Of a stretch of DNA of 52,791 nucleotides, positions 1-10,265 are shown piece after piece (positions within the stretch are counted from its first letter, which is position 1; each line of letters starts with the position of its first letter). The DNA comes from Flavobacterium psychrophilum (GTDB lineage: Bacteria > Bacteroidota > Bacteroidia > Flavobacteriales > Flavobacteriaceae). Where the stretch lies: positions 1 through 52,791 of the forward strand of contig CAMAWT010000018.1 of assembly GCA_945862065.1 (NCBI GenBank), written 5' to 3'. The translations under genes were made by a program, and so were the position numbers. The notes beneath the pieces were generated by a model, which was given only the letters and a program-made list of their open reading frames with translations, was not told the origin of the DNA and did no database searches.

Positions 1-711
1 GTTCCAATAGTAACCACACCCGTTGCAACGTGTTCAGCAAATGGAACCGCAACAGTTTCAAATTATTTAGCAGGATTAACTTATACTTCTACACCAACAG
101 GATTATCAGTTAGTTCCACAGGAGTTATTTCAGGATTTACCTGCGGAACACCTTATACGATTACAGCAACTAATGCAGCTACTTGTTCGGCTACATCGGC
201 AAGTTTTACAGTGCAATGTCAGTTAGCAGCGCCTTTGGTTCCAATAGTAACTACAGCAGTTGCAACGTGTTCAGCAAATGGAACTGCAACAGTTTCAAAT
301 TATTTAGCAGGATTAACCTATACTTCTACACCAACAGGATTAACAGTTAGTTCCACAGGAGTTATCTCAGGATTTACTTGCGGAACACCTTATACGATTA
401 CAGCAACTAATGCAGCTACTTGTTCGGCTACATCGGCAAGTTTTACAGTGCAATGTCAGTTAGCAACGCCTTTGGTTCCAATAGTAACTACAGCAGTTGC
501 AACCTGTTCTCAATCGGGGAGTTCAACCATTACGAACTACAATACTGCACTAACATATACCTTTACTCCATCAGGCCCTACCGTTGGAACAACTGGTTTA
601 ATTAGCGGAATGATCGTTGGAACAAATTATACTGTAATAGCTGGAAATGGAAGTTGTGTTTCTGCATCTTCATTAGTATTTAATATTAGTACTCAATTTC
701 CGACACCTACT
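1..711 (+). repeat. Tandem coding repeat, period 237 bp (79 codons), three units
   Basis: Units begin at 1, 238 and 475, each with the same GTTCCAATAGTAAC start. Units 1 and 2 differ at only a handful of bases; unit 3 keeps the first ~15 codons and then diverges while preserving the module length. The near identity of units 1 and 2 points to recent duplication or gene conversion. The array probably continues left of the window. Confidence 0.9.
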
Positions 712-2343
712 TTTACTGCTACATATACCTCAAATATCTGTTCAGGAAGCTCAACGGACATAGTTTTGACTTCATCAGTACCAGGAATTACCTATGAATG
801 GACAGCAACAGCAACACATCTGCCGGGTTATACAACTCAAGGTACAGGCACTTCGGTAAATCAAGTTTTGACAACAGATGCAGTAGTTGGTACCATCAAC
901 ATCAATGTAATTCCTAAACTTGGCAATTGTGTTGGAGCTCCTTATAGTATTTCAATATTTGTTCACGAAAATCCAATTATTAATACAATCTCATTTGACG
1001 ACAATCAAATTTGTTCAGGCGATACTATAAAAGTTACCATTACTGGAGAGCCAAATGGTATTGTGTATGACTGGGTTGCCACACCAAATGGCGTTCAATT
1101 AAATGGTGGAATAACATCTGGGACAACAACAAATGGAACTATTCAGATTGGGGCTACATCAACAAACGCAACAGCAATAGGAACCGTTTTATTTACTATT
1201 ACACCTAGAAGAACAATTGGGGGTTCTACTTGTTATGGGCCTGCCGTTACATCAGGAATTGTAACTGTAAATCCAATACCTGGCACTCCATTTTCTGCAG
1301 CAGCAAATGATGAAATTTGTTCGGGTAACAACCCTACATTGTCTGTTCAGGTAACACCTTTTATTGTAGGTAATGTTGCCAATTGGACCATTGTTGAAAC
1401 AAATGGCGTTACTGTTACAGGAGCCGAGTTTGGAAATAATGCCAATTTCCCGTTGACATTTCCAAATACCATATTAACTACAACATCAAATATTCAAGGC
1501 TTTGTAAAAATTAGAGTTACGACTAAGTTAGGAGATTGTGAAGGTGGTACTACAGAGTTTATTGTAAAAGTAAATCCTAAAGCACCTATTGGCATAGAAG
1601 ACCATTATGTTTGTGTGAATCAGCTTGGTCAAACAACGATAAACCACTTGTTAGACACCGGATTGGGCGGATTGGGTTCAAACTACGAATTTGAATGGTA
1701 TACCGTAAGTTCAACAGGAATAACTATATTGATACCTGGAGAAACGGGAGCAACTTATGCTGTTTCAGCACCAGGGCAATATATGGCATTAGTTCGTGAT
1801 TTACGATATTCAACAGAGTGTGAAGCTACCAAAACAGTTACAATAACAGCCGTTACTTTGGCAGAAGATATTGATTATGCTGTTACAGAAGCTTTTTCTT
1901 CAAATGCAACTCTAACGGTACTAGTGAACACACTTGGTACGGGTCATTTAATATATTCATTGAACGATGGGCCTTGGCAAGATTCAAATATATTTGAAAA
2001 TTTAGCACCCGGAGATTATGAAATAAAAGTTGTTGATACTGAAGGATGTACCTATTTAATAACCAATGCTCAAATTATTGGTTATCCTAAATTTTTTACA
2101 CCAAATGGAGATGGATTTAACGAAACTTGGAATGTTATTAATGTTAAAAATGAAAATAAAGCGATTATAAATATTTTCGATCGATTTGGAAAACTAATAA
2201 AACAACTTTCTCCAACAGGAAACGGATGGGACGGAACTTATAACGGAGAAATGTTGCCTTCAACAGATTATTGGTTTACAATTGATTACATCGAAAATAA
2301 TAACCAGAAGAACTTTAAAGCACATTTTAGCTTGAAGCGATAA
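1..2343 (+). CDS. T9SS type B sorted, repeat-containing surface/adhesin-like protein (5' end outside window)
   Basis: The reading frame is open from base 1, so this is the C-terminal 780 codons of a longer protein; the GTG at 211 is internal to a repeat and is not a start. The first ~237 residues are three modules of 79 residues starting with VPIVTT, followed by several Ig-like or PKD-like segments with spaced cysteines (recurring pattern ICSG). The last ~85 residues, from FFTPNGDGFNETW through the FDRFGKLI and GWDGTYNG motifs, match the gliding motility-associated C-terminal domain (TIGR04131 type), the sorting signal of type B substrates of the type IX secretion system. The protein is therefore expected to be exported across the outer membrane and attached to, or released from, the cell surface. 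The repeat composition suggests an adhesin, but the ligand cannot be read from sequence. A terminator follows directly. Confidence 0.9.
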   Translation, partial: VPIVTTPVATCSANGTATVSNYLAGLTYTSTPTGLSVSSTGVISGFTCGTPYTITATNAATCSATSASFTVQCQLAAPLVPIVTTAVATCSANGTATVSNYLAGLTYTSTPTGLTVSSTGVISGFTCGTPYTITATNAATCSATSASFTVQCQLATPLVPIVTTAVATCSQSGSSTITNYNTALTYTFTPSGPTVGTTGLISGMIVGTNYTVIAGNGSCVSASSLVFNISTQFPTPTFTATYTSNICSGSSTDIVLTSSVPGITYEWTATATHLPGYTTQGTGTSVNQVLTTDAVVGTININVIPKLGNCVGAPYSISIFVHENPIINTISFDDNQICSGDTIKVTITGEPNGIVYDWVATPNGVQLNGGITSGTTTNGTIQIGATSTNATAIGTVLFTITPRRTIGGSTCYGPAVTSGIVTVNPIPGTPFSAAANDEICSGNNPTLSVQVTPFIVGNVANWTIVETNGVTVTGAEFGNNANFPLTFPNTILTTTSNIQGFVKIRVTTKLGDCEGGTTEFIVKVNPKAPIGIEDHYVCVNQLGQTTINHLLDTGLGGLGSNYEFEWYTVSSTGITILIPGETGATYAVSAPGQYMALVRDLRYSTECEATKTVTITAVTLAEDIDYAVTEAFSSNATLTVLVNTLGTGHLIYSLNDGPWQDSNIFENLAPGDYEIKVVDTEGCTYLITNAQIIGYPKFFTPNGDGFNETWNVINVKNENKAIINIFDRFGKLIKQLSPTGNGWDGTYNGEMLPSTDYWFTIDYIENNNQKNFKAHFSLKR

Positions 2344-2364
2344 CGTAAAACAAAATAGAAAAGA

Positions 2365-2420
2365 ATTCGCTTTTACATCACAAAGGATAAACTTTGGAAT
2401 GTAAAAGCGGATTTTTTATT
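2365..2420 (+). terminator. Rho-independent terminator, probably bidirectional
   Basis: ATTCGCTTTTACAT pairs with ATGTAAAAGCGGAT around a 20-base loop and is followed by a T-rich run. It lies between the ends of two convergent genes. Confidence 0.8.
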
Positions 2421-2428
2421 TTTATTAA

Positions 2429-3907
2429 TTAATTGGGCATCGTTTTTAATTCGATATACTTGTAATAATTAATGTTGACTGTCTTTGAAAAATCAATTTG
2501 TTTTTTATCAATTTTGTTTTTTAATTTCAAAAATTCATTTTTCTCGTTAAACGAAATTGGATTATTTGTAATCTTGATTATTAATTTTAAAATGCTTTTT
2601 TCAACATAATTTATGACATATTCTTTACTGTATTTCTTTTTAAATAAATTAATATTATAGAATACGAGTTCGTAGTTTTTTAGTTCGTAATGAATAACAA
2701 TATTCAAAAATTCGGCTTTCACAAATATATTGGGTCTGTCAACATATTTAAATTCGTTTAATATTTTATTGATTAATTTTAATCCGCCAGAAAAGTTATT
2801 ATCCATACATAAAATCGATGCAACTAGGTAATAGATTTTAATGTAATAATAAGGTTCTATTTTATATTTAATCGAATTAATGCTGTCTAAAACATTTGTA
2901 ACAAAATCAGAAGCAAAACTAATTTTATTAATTATTAAATGCTCTAATTCAGCTTGTAGTGAAAATAAATAAATTCTTTCACTTACTACACTTTTTTGAA
3001 TATCAATCATAAAATTGAATTGTTTCAAAACATGTAACTCTTTATAAAACAAATCACTATCTCTGCTTTTTAAAATTTCAATAACCCTAATATAGATAGA
3101 AATATAATCTAAAGGATTTTCAAATTTGATGACTTTATTGATTTCATAAATATCAAGTGTCTTTTTTAAATACAATAATTCATTAACATCATCATCATTA
3201 ACATGAAAATAGTTTGACATGATCAAATTATAATAAATTTTATTTTGTTCAAAACCTATATTTGTTTTGTCATTAAAAGCTGGATTGCCGAATATCATTT
3301 CGAAACCTGTCTTGATTTCATCATTAGATATTTTTCCTAAACTGTTTTTATAATAATAACTTAAATAATAAAAATCGGTTAATAACTTGCTTTGCAAAAC
3401 ATCATCATAAAGTAAATCTAATTTCTTGTTTATTTCTATGGCATTGTTTAAACCATTCGAATATCCTATGCATTTTTTTTCCCAATTTAATAATTCGAGT
3501 AATAAAAAGTTATTTATTAGTGTAGGATTGTTATTTTTTACTTTTCTAATAAGCTGAAGACATTCTACATATAAGCCTTTATAAAATAGTATTTCTATAG
3601 AAACTAATTGTTGTTTGATTTTTAAATTAAATGTTTTGTCAGCATGAAAATGGTTTAATGATTTGAAAACTATTTTTTTTAAATATTTTAATTCTGAAGA
3701 CAAAAATTTTACCGGGTATTTGATTTCAGTTAATTTTTTTAAGAAAATAGTTTCATCAAAATCCGGCATTTTATTTATTACAGAATATAAAGCCACATAA
3801 TTATTTTGACTCCCTAAAACATGTCTAGTGCAATATATTTTAAAATATCTTTTTTCATTCATCGTCATAGATTTTATGACATTAAATAATAATATATCGT
3901 TTTTCAT
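2429..3907 (-). CDS. Hypothetical all-helical protein, TPR-like
   Basis: I do not know a function. The 492-residue product has no signal peptide or clear membrane segment and reads as helices throughout, with recurring Leu/Ile/Tyr/Asn-rich blocks of about 35-40 residues, as in tetratricopeptide-like solenoids. The N-terminus (residues 1-40, with the motif MNEKRYFKIY) resembles a family of ~500-residue unnamed proteins that I recall from other Bacteroidota; that recognition is from memory. It is very A+T-rich and is transcribed alone, convergent with the surface protein and divergent from the cupin gene, so the neighbours give no clue. Confidence 0.7.
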   Translation of the reverse strand: MKNDILLFNVIKSMTMNEKRYFKIYCTRHVLGSQNNYVALYSVINKMPDFDETIFLKKLTEIKYPVKFLSSELKYLKKIVFKSLNHFHADKTFNLKIKQQLVSIEILFYKGLYVECLQLIRKVKNNNPTLINNFLLLELLNWEKKCIGYSNGLNNAIEINKKLDLLYDDVLQSKLLTDFYYLSYYYKNSLGKISNDEIKTGFEMIFGNPAFNDKTNIGFEQNKIYYNLIMSNYFHVNDDDVNELLYLKKTLDIYEINKVIKFENPLDYISIYIRVIEILKSRDSDLFYKELHVLKQFNFMIDIQKSVVSERIYLFSLQAELEHLIINKISFASDFVTNVLDSINSIKYKIEPYYYIKIYYLVASILCMDNNFSGGLKLINKILNEFKYVDRPNIFVKAEFLNIVIHYELKNYELVFYNINLFKKKYSKEYVINYVEKSILKLIIKITNNPISFNEKNEFLKLKNKIDKKQIDFSKTVNINYYKYIELKTMPN

Positions 3908-4179
3908 AACCTAATTTTTATCTGCCAAATATGAGTACTTTTTTTATAAAAAAACTATTAAAATCACATTAAATAATATTCAATATAAGATTGATAAGGC
4001 ATTTATTATTAAATTTAAGAAAAAAGTGATTTATAATTTAAAAATTAGAAGGATTTGTTATATAATATTTTTTAACAACTGTTTATCGAAAATTTTGTTT
4101 CACCTTTGTCGAAGACATTCCTTTTTTCAATACCATCGCTTATTGTGAAATTTGAATTATAAAGATTTGTCTCCCAAAA

Positions 4180-4521
4180 ATGAAATCCTCAGAAATTGAA
4201 AAAGAACAATCCCACATTGTTATTGAGCTAGTTGAGTATATTCCAAATGCTGTTTTAAGCAAAACAATACTAAAAAAATTGACAGGAAACATCACCGTTT
4301 CTTCCTTTGATGCTGGCGAAGAATTGGCAGAAAAAACATCACCATTTGATAATTACATCCAAATTATTGATGGCACTGCTGAAGTTACCATCAACGATGT
4401 AATTCATAAACTTACCTTGGGGCAAGGAATCATAATTCCGGCACACGCCAAACATTATTTTAACGCAAATGTGAAGTTCAAAATGCTCTCAACCATCATC
4501 AAAAGTGGTTATGAAGAGTAA
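4180..4521 (+). CDS. Small cupin-domain protein
   Basis: This 113-residue cytosolic protein is a single cupin barrel: FDAGEELAEKTSPFDNYIQI (about residues 45-64) gives the first cupin motif and the segment GQGIIIPAHAKHYF (about 87-100) the second. The first motif lacks the usual pair of metal-binding histidines, so metal-dependent catalysis is doubtful and a ligand-binding role is as likely. The truncated AraC-type gene follows 36 bases downstream in the same direction, so the two may have been one transcript. Confidence 0.75.
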   Translation: MKSSEIEKEQSHIVIELVEYIPNAVLSKTILKKLTGNITVSSFDAGEELAEKTSPFDNYIQIIDGTAEVTINDVIHKLTLGQGIIIPAHAKHYFNANVKFKMLSTIIKSGYEE

Positions 4522-4557
4522 AATAAAGTTGTAAATAATTTTAATTTTAAACTGCGA

Positions 4558-4896
4558 ATGGTTCTCTATATCAAATATATGGTAAGCCTTCGGTGCAAAA
4601 TGGTGGTGAAAGCTGCCCTAGAGGATATGGGGATTCACTTCAGAATGATTGATCTAGGAACTGTTGAAATCATGGATGATATTACTGTAAAACAACGTAG
4701 ATTATTGCATCATACTTTATCGAAAGCGGGTTTGGAATTAATGGATGATAAAAAAGCGGTTTTAATCGAAAAAATAAAAAACATCATTATTGAAATGGTG
4801 CATTATACAGATGAAATACCAAAAGTAAATTATTCTTTATACATAAGCGAAAAACTTCATTTGGATTATACCTATCTCTCTAAAACACTCTCTTAG
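4558..4896 (+). pseudogene. Truncated AraC-family regulator, N-terminal part only
   Basis: The 112-residue product, from MVLYIKYMVSLRCKMVVK to DYTYLSKTLS, closely resembles the N-terminal 60% of a flavobacterial AraC-family regulator of about 190 residues known to me from memory. In intact members the segment DYTYL is the beginning of the helix-turn-helix domain, followed by the EHFI..HKIERVKELL region. Here the frame stops directly after it, and none of the other frames of the next ~80 bases carries the missing part, so this is a deletion or replacement and not a simple frameshift. The break lies 80 bases before the left copy of the 107-bp direct repeat. Without the HTH the product cannot bind DNA as its relatives do; it may be a relic. 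Confidence 0.75.
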
Positions 4897-4975
4897 TTTT
4901 GACTTAAATCAGTCCACTTTTTGCTGACGATTTACAAATACTTTATTGCGGTTTGTAATCAATCGGTTTTCCATT

Positions 4976-5082
4976 AAAAAATAAACCCCAAATCGTGTCT
5001 CACTTTTTGGGGCTTTTTTATTTTTATTTTTTCTCCATAATACTAATGGCATAACCTCCGCCAGGAACCGTAAGTTGTGATA
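4976..5082. repeat. Left copy of 107-bp direct repeat (glucosidase 3' end plus terminator)
   Basis: 106 of 107 bases match 7828-7934; the only difference is G at 5048 against A at 7900. On the minus strand it encodes the last ~20 codons of the GH97 glucosidase including its stop, then the bidirectional terminator CCCCAAA...TTTGGGG. Here it has no gene attached. The two copies are 2852 bases apart and bracket the M23 peptidase pair. Confidence 0.95.
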
Positions 5083-5174
5083 ATCATAAATCAACTTCAC
5101 AAAAGTCATCTTTATATATTTATAGTTTATAATTTTGGTAGCAACGGGCTTGGGCTTTATCAATAAACCCTATT

Positions 5175-5264
5175 CCCGCTTTCCGTTGCAATCTTTTTTG
5201 AAAAGGCAACCCAGCAACTGCCCAAGTGCCCTTTCAAAAAAGGATTTCCACTACAATCGGGGCT
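5175..5264. repeat. Intergenic palindromic repeat, copy 1
   Basis: Left arm CCCGCTTTCCGTTGCAATC plus TTTTTTGAAAAGG and right arm CCTTTCAAAAAAGG plus ATTTCCACTACAATCGGGGC. The outer arms follow the pattern seen in seven other copies in this window; the centre is unique. Confidence 0.75.
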
Positions 5265-5276
5265 AAAAAATACAGG

Positions 5277-5369
5277 CTATTGTTTATTTATAATAGTTTT
5301 CAAAAAACTAATTTCCTCTTTCAATGATTGCAAATGCTCTTTATCAGAATTAATGATAATATTAATTTT
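5277..5369 (-). pseudogene. Possible 3' remnant of a deleted gene
   Basis: Thirty open codons end in a stop at 5277-5279 and encode a strongly amphipathic tail containing KEHLQSLKEEISFLKTI. Such short coiled-coil ends are common on Bacteroidota XRE-type repressors, but 30 codons are too few to identify the gene. The frame has a stop immediately upstream and no start codon. The palindromic repeat lies directly after its stop, the usual position of these elements after a real gene. Read as a relic with low confidence. Confidence 0.3.
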
Positions 5370-5899
5370 TTACGCTATTATACTTTATTACATTTTTATA
5401 TTTTACAAATTAATAATTTTTTAGTTTACACTATAATTTACTTTTATAAAGATTTATTCGAGACCTAACCAATGCGGTAACAATTGCATCTTTGATTATT
5501 TTCTAACTATACTTTAAAGTTAAAATAAAAATTACCGCATTTTTCAATATGACATCTATTTTTTCAATAGATTCATTGTTTTACAGTTTCATATTTTTAA
5601 AAAAAAATGAGTATTCTATGAATATTATTATTTAGAAAACAAAATTTGGGATTTTTTTATTAAACATTCTACAAATTATTATGGTTTTTATTTCTAAATA
5701 TTTACTTATGAAGCAGACTGAGGGGTTACTTATTTATAAAAAGCGTCTTTTTAAATTAAAACAAGTTAATTAATATTAATTTAAAAACTATTATATACAT
5801 TCTCTCTTTAAATTAAATCGATAGTATTTGCTTAGCTGGGTTAATTTATAAAATTTAATTAAAATATAAAATTAATACTAACAAAAACGACAATCAATT
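5370..5899. other. A+T-rich non-coding stretch upstream of the M23 lipoprotein gene
   Basis: About 530 bases with no open frame of note, dominated by A and T runs. It presumably holds the promoter of the downstream gene, but I cannot pick one -7 box with confidence. No repeat shared with the rest of the window was seen. Confidence 0.6.
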
Positions 5900-7210
5900 A
5901 TGAGGCAAAAAATGCAACTAATTAAAAAAACAATTATATTTGGAATAGCAATTATGCTAGCCAGTTGTAGTGAAGATTTGTATGATGATCAAATTAACGA
6001 ATCAAATATCAAAATTCAACGAATTTCGATGAATGATTCCAAATTTAAAGAAAATTATAATCTTATGAAAAGTATGAATAATTTACTTAAAGACCAATCA
6101 AAAAATGCTTCAAGTCGATATGAATACTATACTGAATATGATTTTTTTATTGATGAAGAAAATGGTGTTTATTTAGAAAAAGATAATTTAGAATCCTACA
6201 CATTCCCAGCTTATAAAAACGAAACAGATTCATTAATAACAAATGTTATATTCAATAAAACAGTGAATGGTGATTACGATGTAATTGTGGCTAAGTATGA
6301 TTTATTAGAATCAGTGATAAATGAATTAACAAAGGAAGAGTTAATGGCAGCTGATGTAGAATGTGTTAATATTACCAATAGATTGCGTGGTCCTGAATTA
6401 ATTTGTTTTGAAAGTCAAGAATATGTAATGGTTCCTATAAAACAAGGAGAACTTACAGGTGTTTTTGGTTATGAGGGAATATGGGTTACAACATATTCTT
6501 ATTGCTATTGGTCGAGCACAAGTGGAGGCGGAGGCGATGGAAGCAGCGGGAGCAGCGGGAGTAGCGGAAATGGGACAGGGACAGGGGGTAATAATGGAGG
6601 TGGTGTTTTAACAGTGCCAGTTGGTGGTGGGGGAGGCGGAGACATTAATGATGAACAAGATTTTGTGCCTCCATGCCCTGGAAACCCTGTAGAAAACCCA
6701 AAAATTTGTCCATCATCACCAGGCAATTTAAAAGGGGGTACTTATGGTTGTACAAGAAAAAGTAACACAAATTGTGGCGGGATTACTGGAAAGAAGAAAC
6801 ATGGCGGTGTAGATATAAAAATATCCCCATTGGAACGTTTGTATTTTATGCATTCAGGAACAGTAGTTAATAAAAGATCAACTTTTGAATATAATCAATA
6901 CGTCAAAAATTCTCTTGGGAATTTTGTGGAAATAGAATCATTGATTAACGGTCAAACAATTAGAATTAAATATTGTCATTTAGGATATGTGCCAAATTTC
7001 GAACTCGGTTATGTGGAACAAGGCTGGCCTTTAGGATTAAGCGGTAAAAGCGGTAATGCCGCAGCGTCTGGAGTTACGTCACATTTACATATACAAGCAA
7101 AAAAGAAGGTTGGTAATTCATGGGTAGAAATTGACCCACTTCCTTTATTTGATACAAATTTTAACCCAACAACATTTCAACCTTCTGGTTCTAAAACAAA
7201 TTGTCAATAA
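5900..7210 (+). CDS. Lipoprotein with C-terminal M23 (LytM-like) metallopeptidase domain
   Basis: The 436-residue product starts with a lipoprotein signal (hydrophobic residues 11-20, lipobox LASC with Cys23 followed by SED). An N-terminal region of ~180 residues is unlike anything I know. A Ser/Gly-rich linker (about 205-247) joins it to a C-terminal M23 domain that has the zinc-site residues His301 and Asp305 (HGGVD), His360 (YCHLGY), and His395/His397 (SHLHIQ). M23 enzymes cut peptidoglycan cross-bridges or glycine-rich peptides, so a cell-wall or extracellular target is expected. All key residues are present. Met5 is an alternative start and would keep the lipobox. The gene for a small exported protein follows after one base, suggesting a pair. 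Both lie between 107-bp direct repeats. Confidence 0.85.
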   Translation: MRQKMQLIKKTIIFGIAIMLASCSEDLYDDQINESNIKIQRISMNDSKFKENYNLMKSMNNLLKDQSKNASSRYEYYTEYDFFIDEENGVYLEKDNLESYTFPAYKNETDSLITNVIFNKTVNGDYDVIVAKYDLLESVINELTKEELMAADVECVNITNRLRGPELICFESQEYVMVPIKQGELTGVFGYEGIWVTTYSYCYWSSTSGGGGDGSSGSSGSSGNGTGTGGNNGGGVLTVPVGGGGGGDINDEQDFVPPCPGNPVENPKICPSSPGNLKGGTYGCTRKSNTNCGGITGKKKHGGVDIKISPLERLYFMHSGTVVNKRSTFEYNQYVKNSLGNFVEIESLINGQTIRIKYCHLGYVPNFELGYVEQGWPLGLSGKSGNAAASGVTSHLHIQAKKKVGNSWVEIDPLPLFDTNFNPTTFQPSGSKTNCQ

Positions 7211-7211
7211 A

Positions 7212-7721
7212 ATGAAAACAAAACTCAACATCATTGCATTGTTAATATGCATTATTGGTTTTTCACAAGAAAACAACAAAATTAAATATAGCAATATTTA
7301 CATTAATGGAATTTCTATTAACCAAACCAAAAATAATATTGTAACGAATCTAAATTTAACAGACACAGGCTTAATTTATCTGGACGAAATTGCTAACGAA
7401 GAGAGTTCTATTTATACTTTAAATAACAATTTAAACGATCTAAAATCAGAATTTTACTTTAATAACAATATACTTACAAATTTTGATTTATTAGATTCAA
7501 GTTTCTATTTAAATAATGCAAACCTAAAAGTTGGAAATTCAATTATTAATATTAAAACTATTTTCCCGATTTCATACAATAATAAATCTGTAAAAAATGG
7601 AGTTGGTTTCATTAATGTAGATATACTAATGGAAGATAATACATTATCTGATGAAAAATTAATTATAAACTATAATTCTCTAACTAATATTATTTCATCA
7701 ATTCATAAAAGGTCAAATTAA
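7212..7721 (+). CDS. Small exported protein of unknown function
   Basis: I do not recognise this 169-residue protein. Starting at the ATG one base after the stop of the M23 gene gives a clean signal peptide (MKTKLNIIALLICIIGFSQ), and a longer frame reading upstream inside the M23 gene would hide it. The mature part is Asn/Ile-rich and looks like beta strands, without cysteines or a sorting domain. Close linkage to a cell-wall-type peptidase allows several roles, such as inhibitor, protector or folding partner, but nothing in the sequence decides between them. Confidence 0.75.
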   Translation: MKTKLNIIALLICIIGFSQENNKIKYSNIYINGISINQTKNNIVTNLNLTDTGLIYLDEIANEESSIYTLNNNLNDLKSEFYFNNNILTNFDLLDSSFYLNNANLKVGNSIINIKTIFPISYNNKSVKNGVGFINVDILMEDNTLSDEKLIINYNSLTNIISSIHKRSN

Positions 7722-7827
7722 ATTATTGTTCTAAAAATTGTAAATTATTTACATTTTTTTTAATTTAGTGATTATTATTATAATATAAAACAGCTTGGTC
7801 TGATCCCTTAATTAAGGATATTAATTC

Positions 7828-10038
<2,211 letters not shown>

Positions 10039-10197
10039 TCATTGTTTGTGGGATGTAAATGTAAAAAAATATTTTTGTTTGGTATAGTGAATTTTGGTTA
10101 ATTCCATCATTTAACTTTTATTACAAGAACTCAATAAAATAGTTCCTTCAGGATTAATGCAAACAAGCATTTATTATGTAATTTAAATAAAATCAAA

Positions 10198-10231
10198 AGA
10201 GTGCAAGAAAATTAATTCTTACACTCTTTTT
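10198..10231 (-). terminator. Terminator of the secreted metalloprotease gene
   Basis: AGAGTGCAAGAA pairs with TTCTTACACTCT (one mismatch) around a six-base loop. T-rich sequence follows on both strands, so it may act both ways. Confidence 0.75.
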
Positions 10232-10265
10232 AGTACAAAACGAAGGGCATTCTGCTTTAATATTA

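Noticed and set aside
1..711. CRISPR or satellite reading of the 237-bp repeats
   Set aside because: The repeats are in frame, coding, and part of an exported protein.
4909..5163. Minus-strand frame of 84 codons
   Set aside because: It runs through the orphan repeat in the wrong frame relative to the glucosidase end and through the terminator hairpin; no coding character.
6505..6726. Minus-strand frame rich in proline
   Set aside because: It is the reverse of the Gly/Ser linker of the M23 lipoprotein; the Pro content is a mirror effect.
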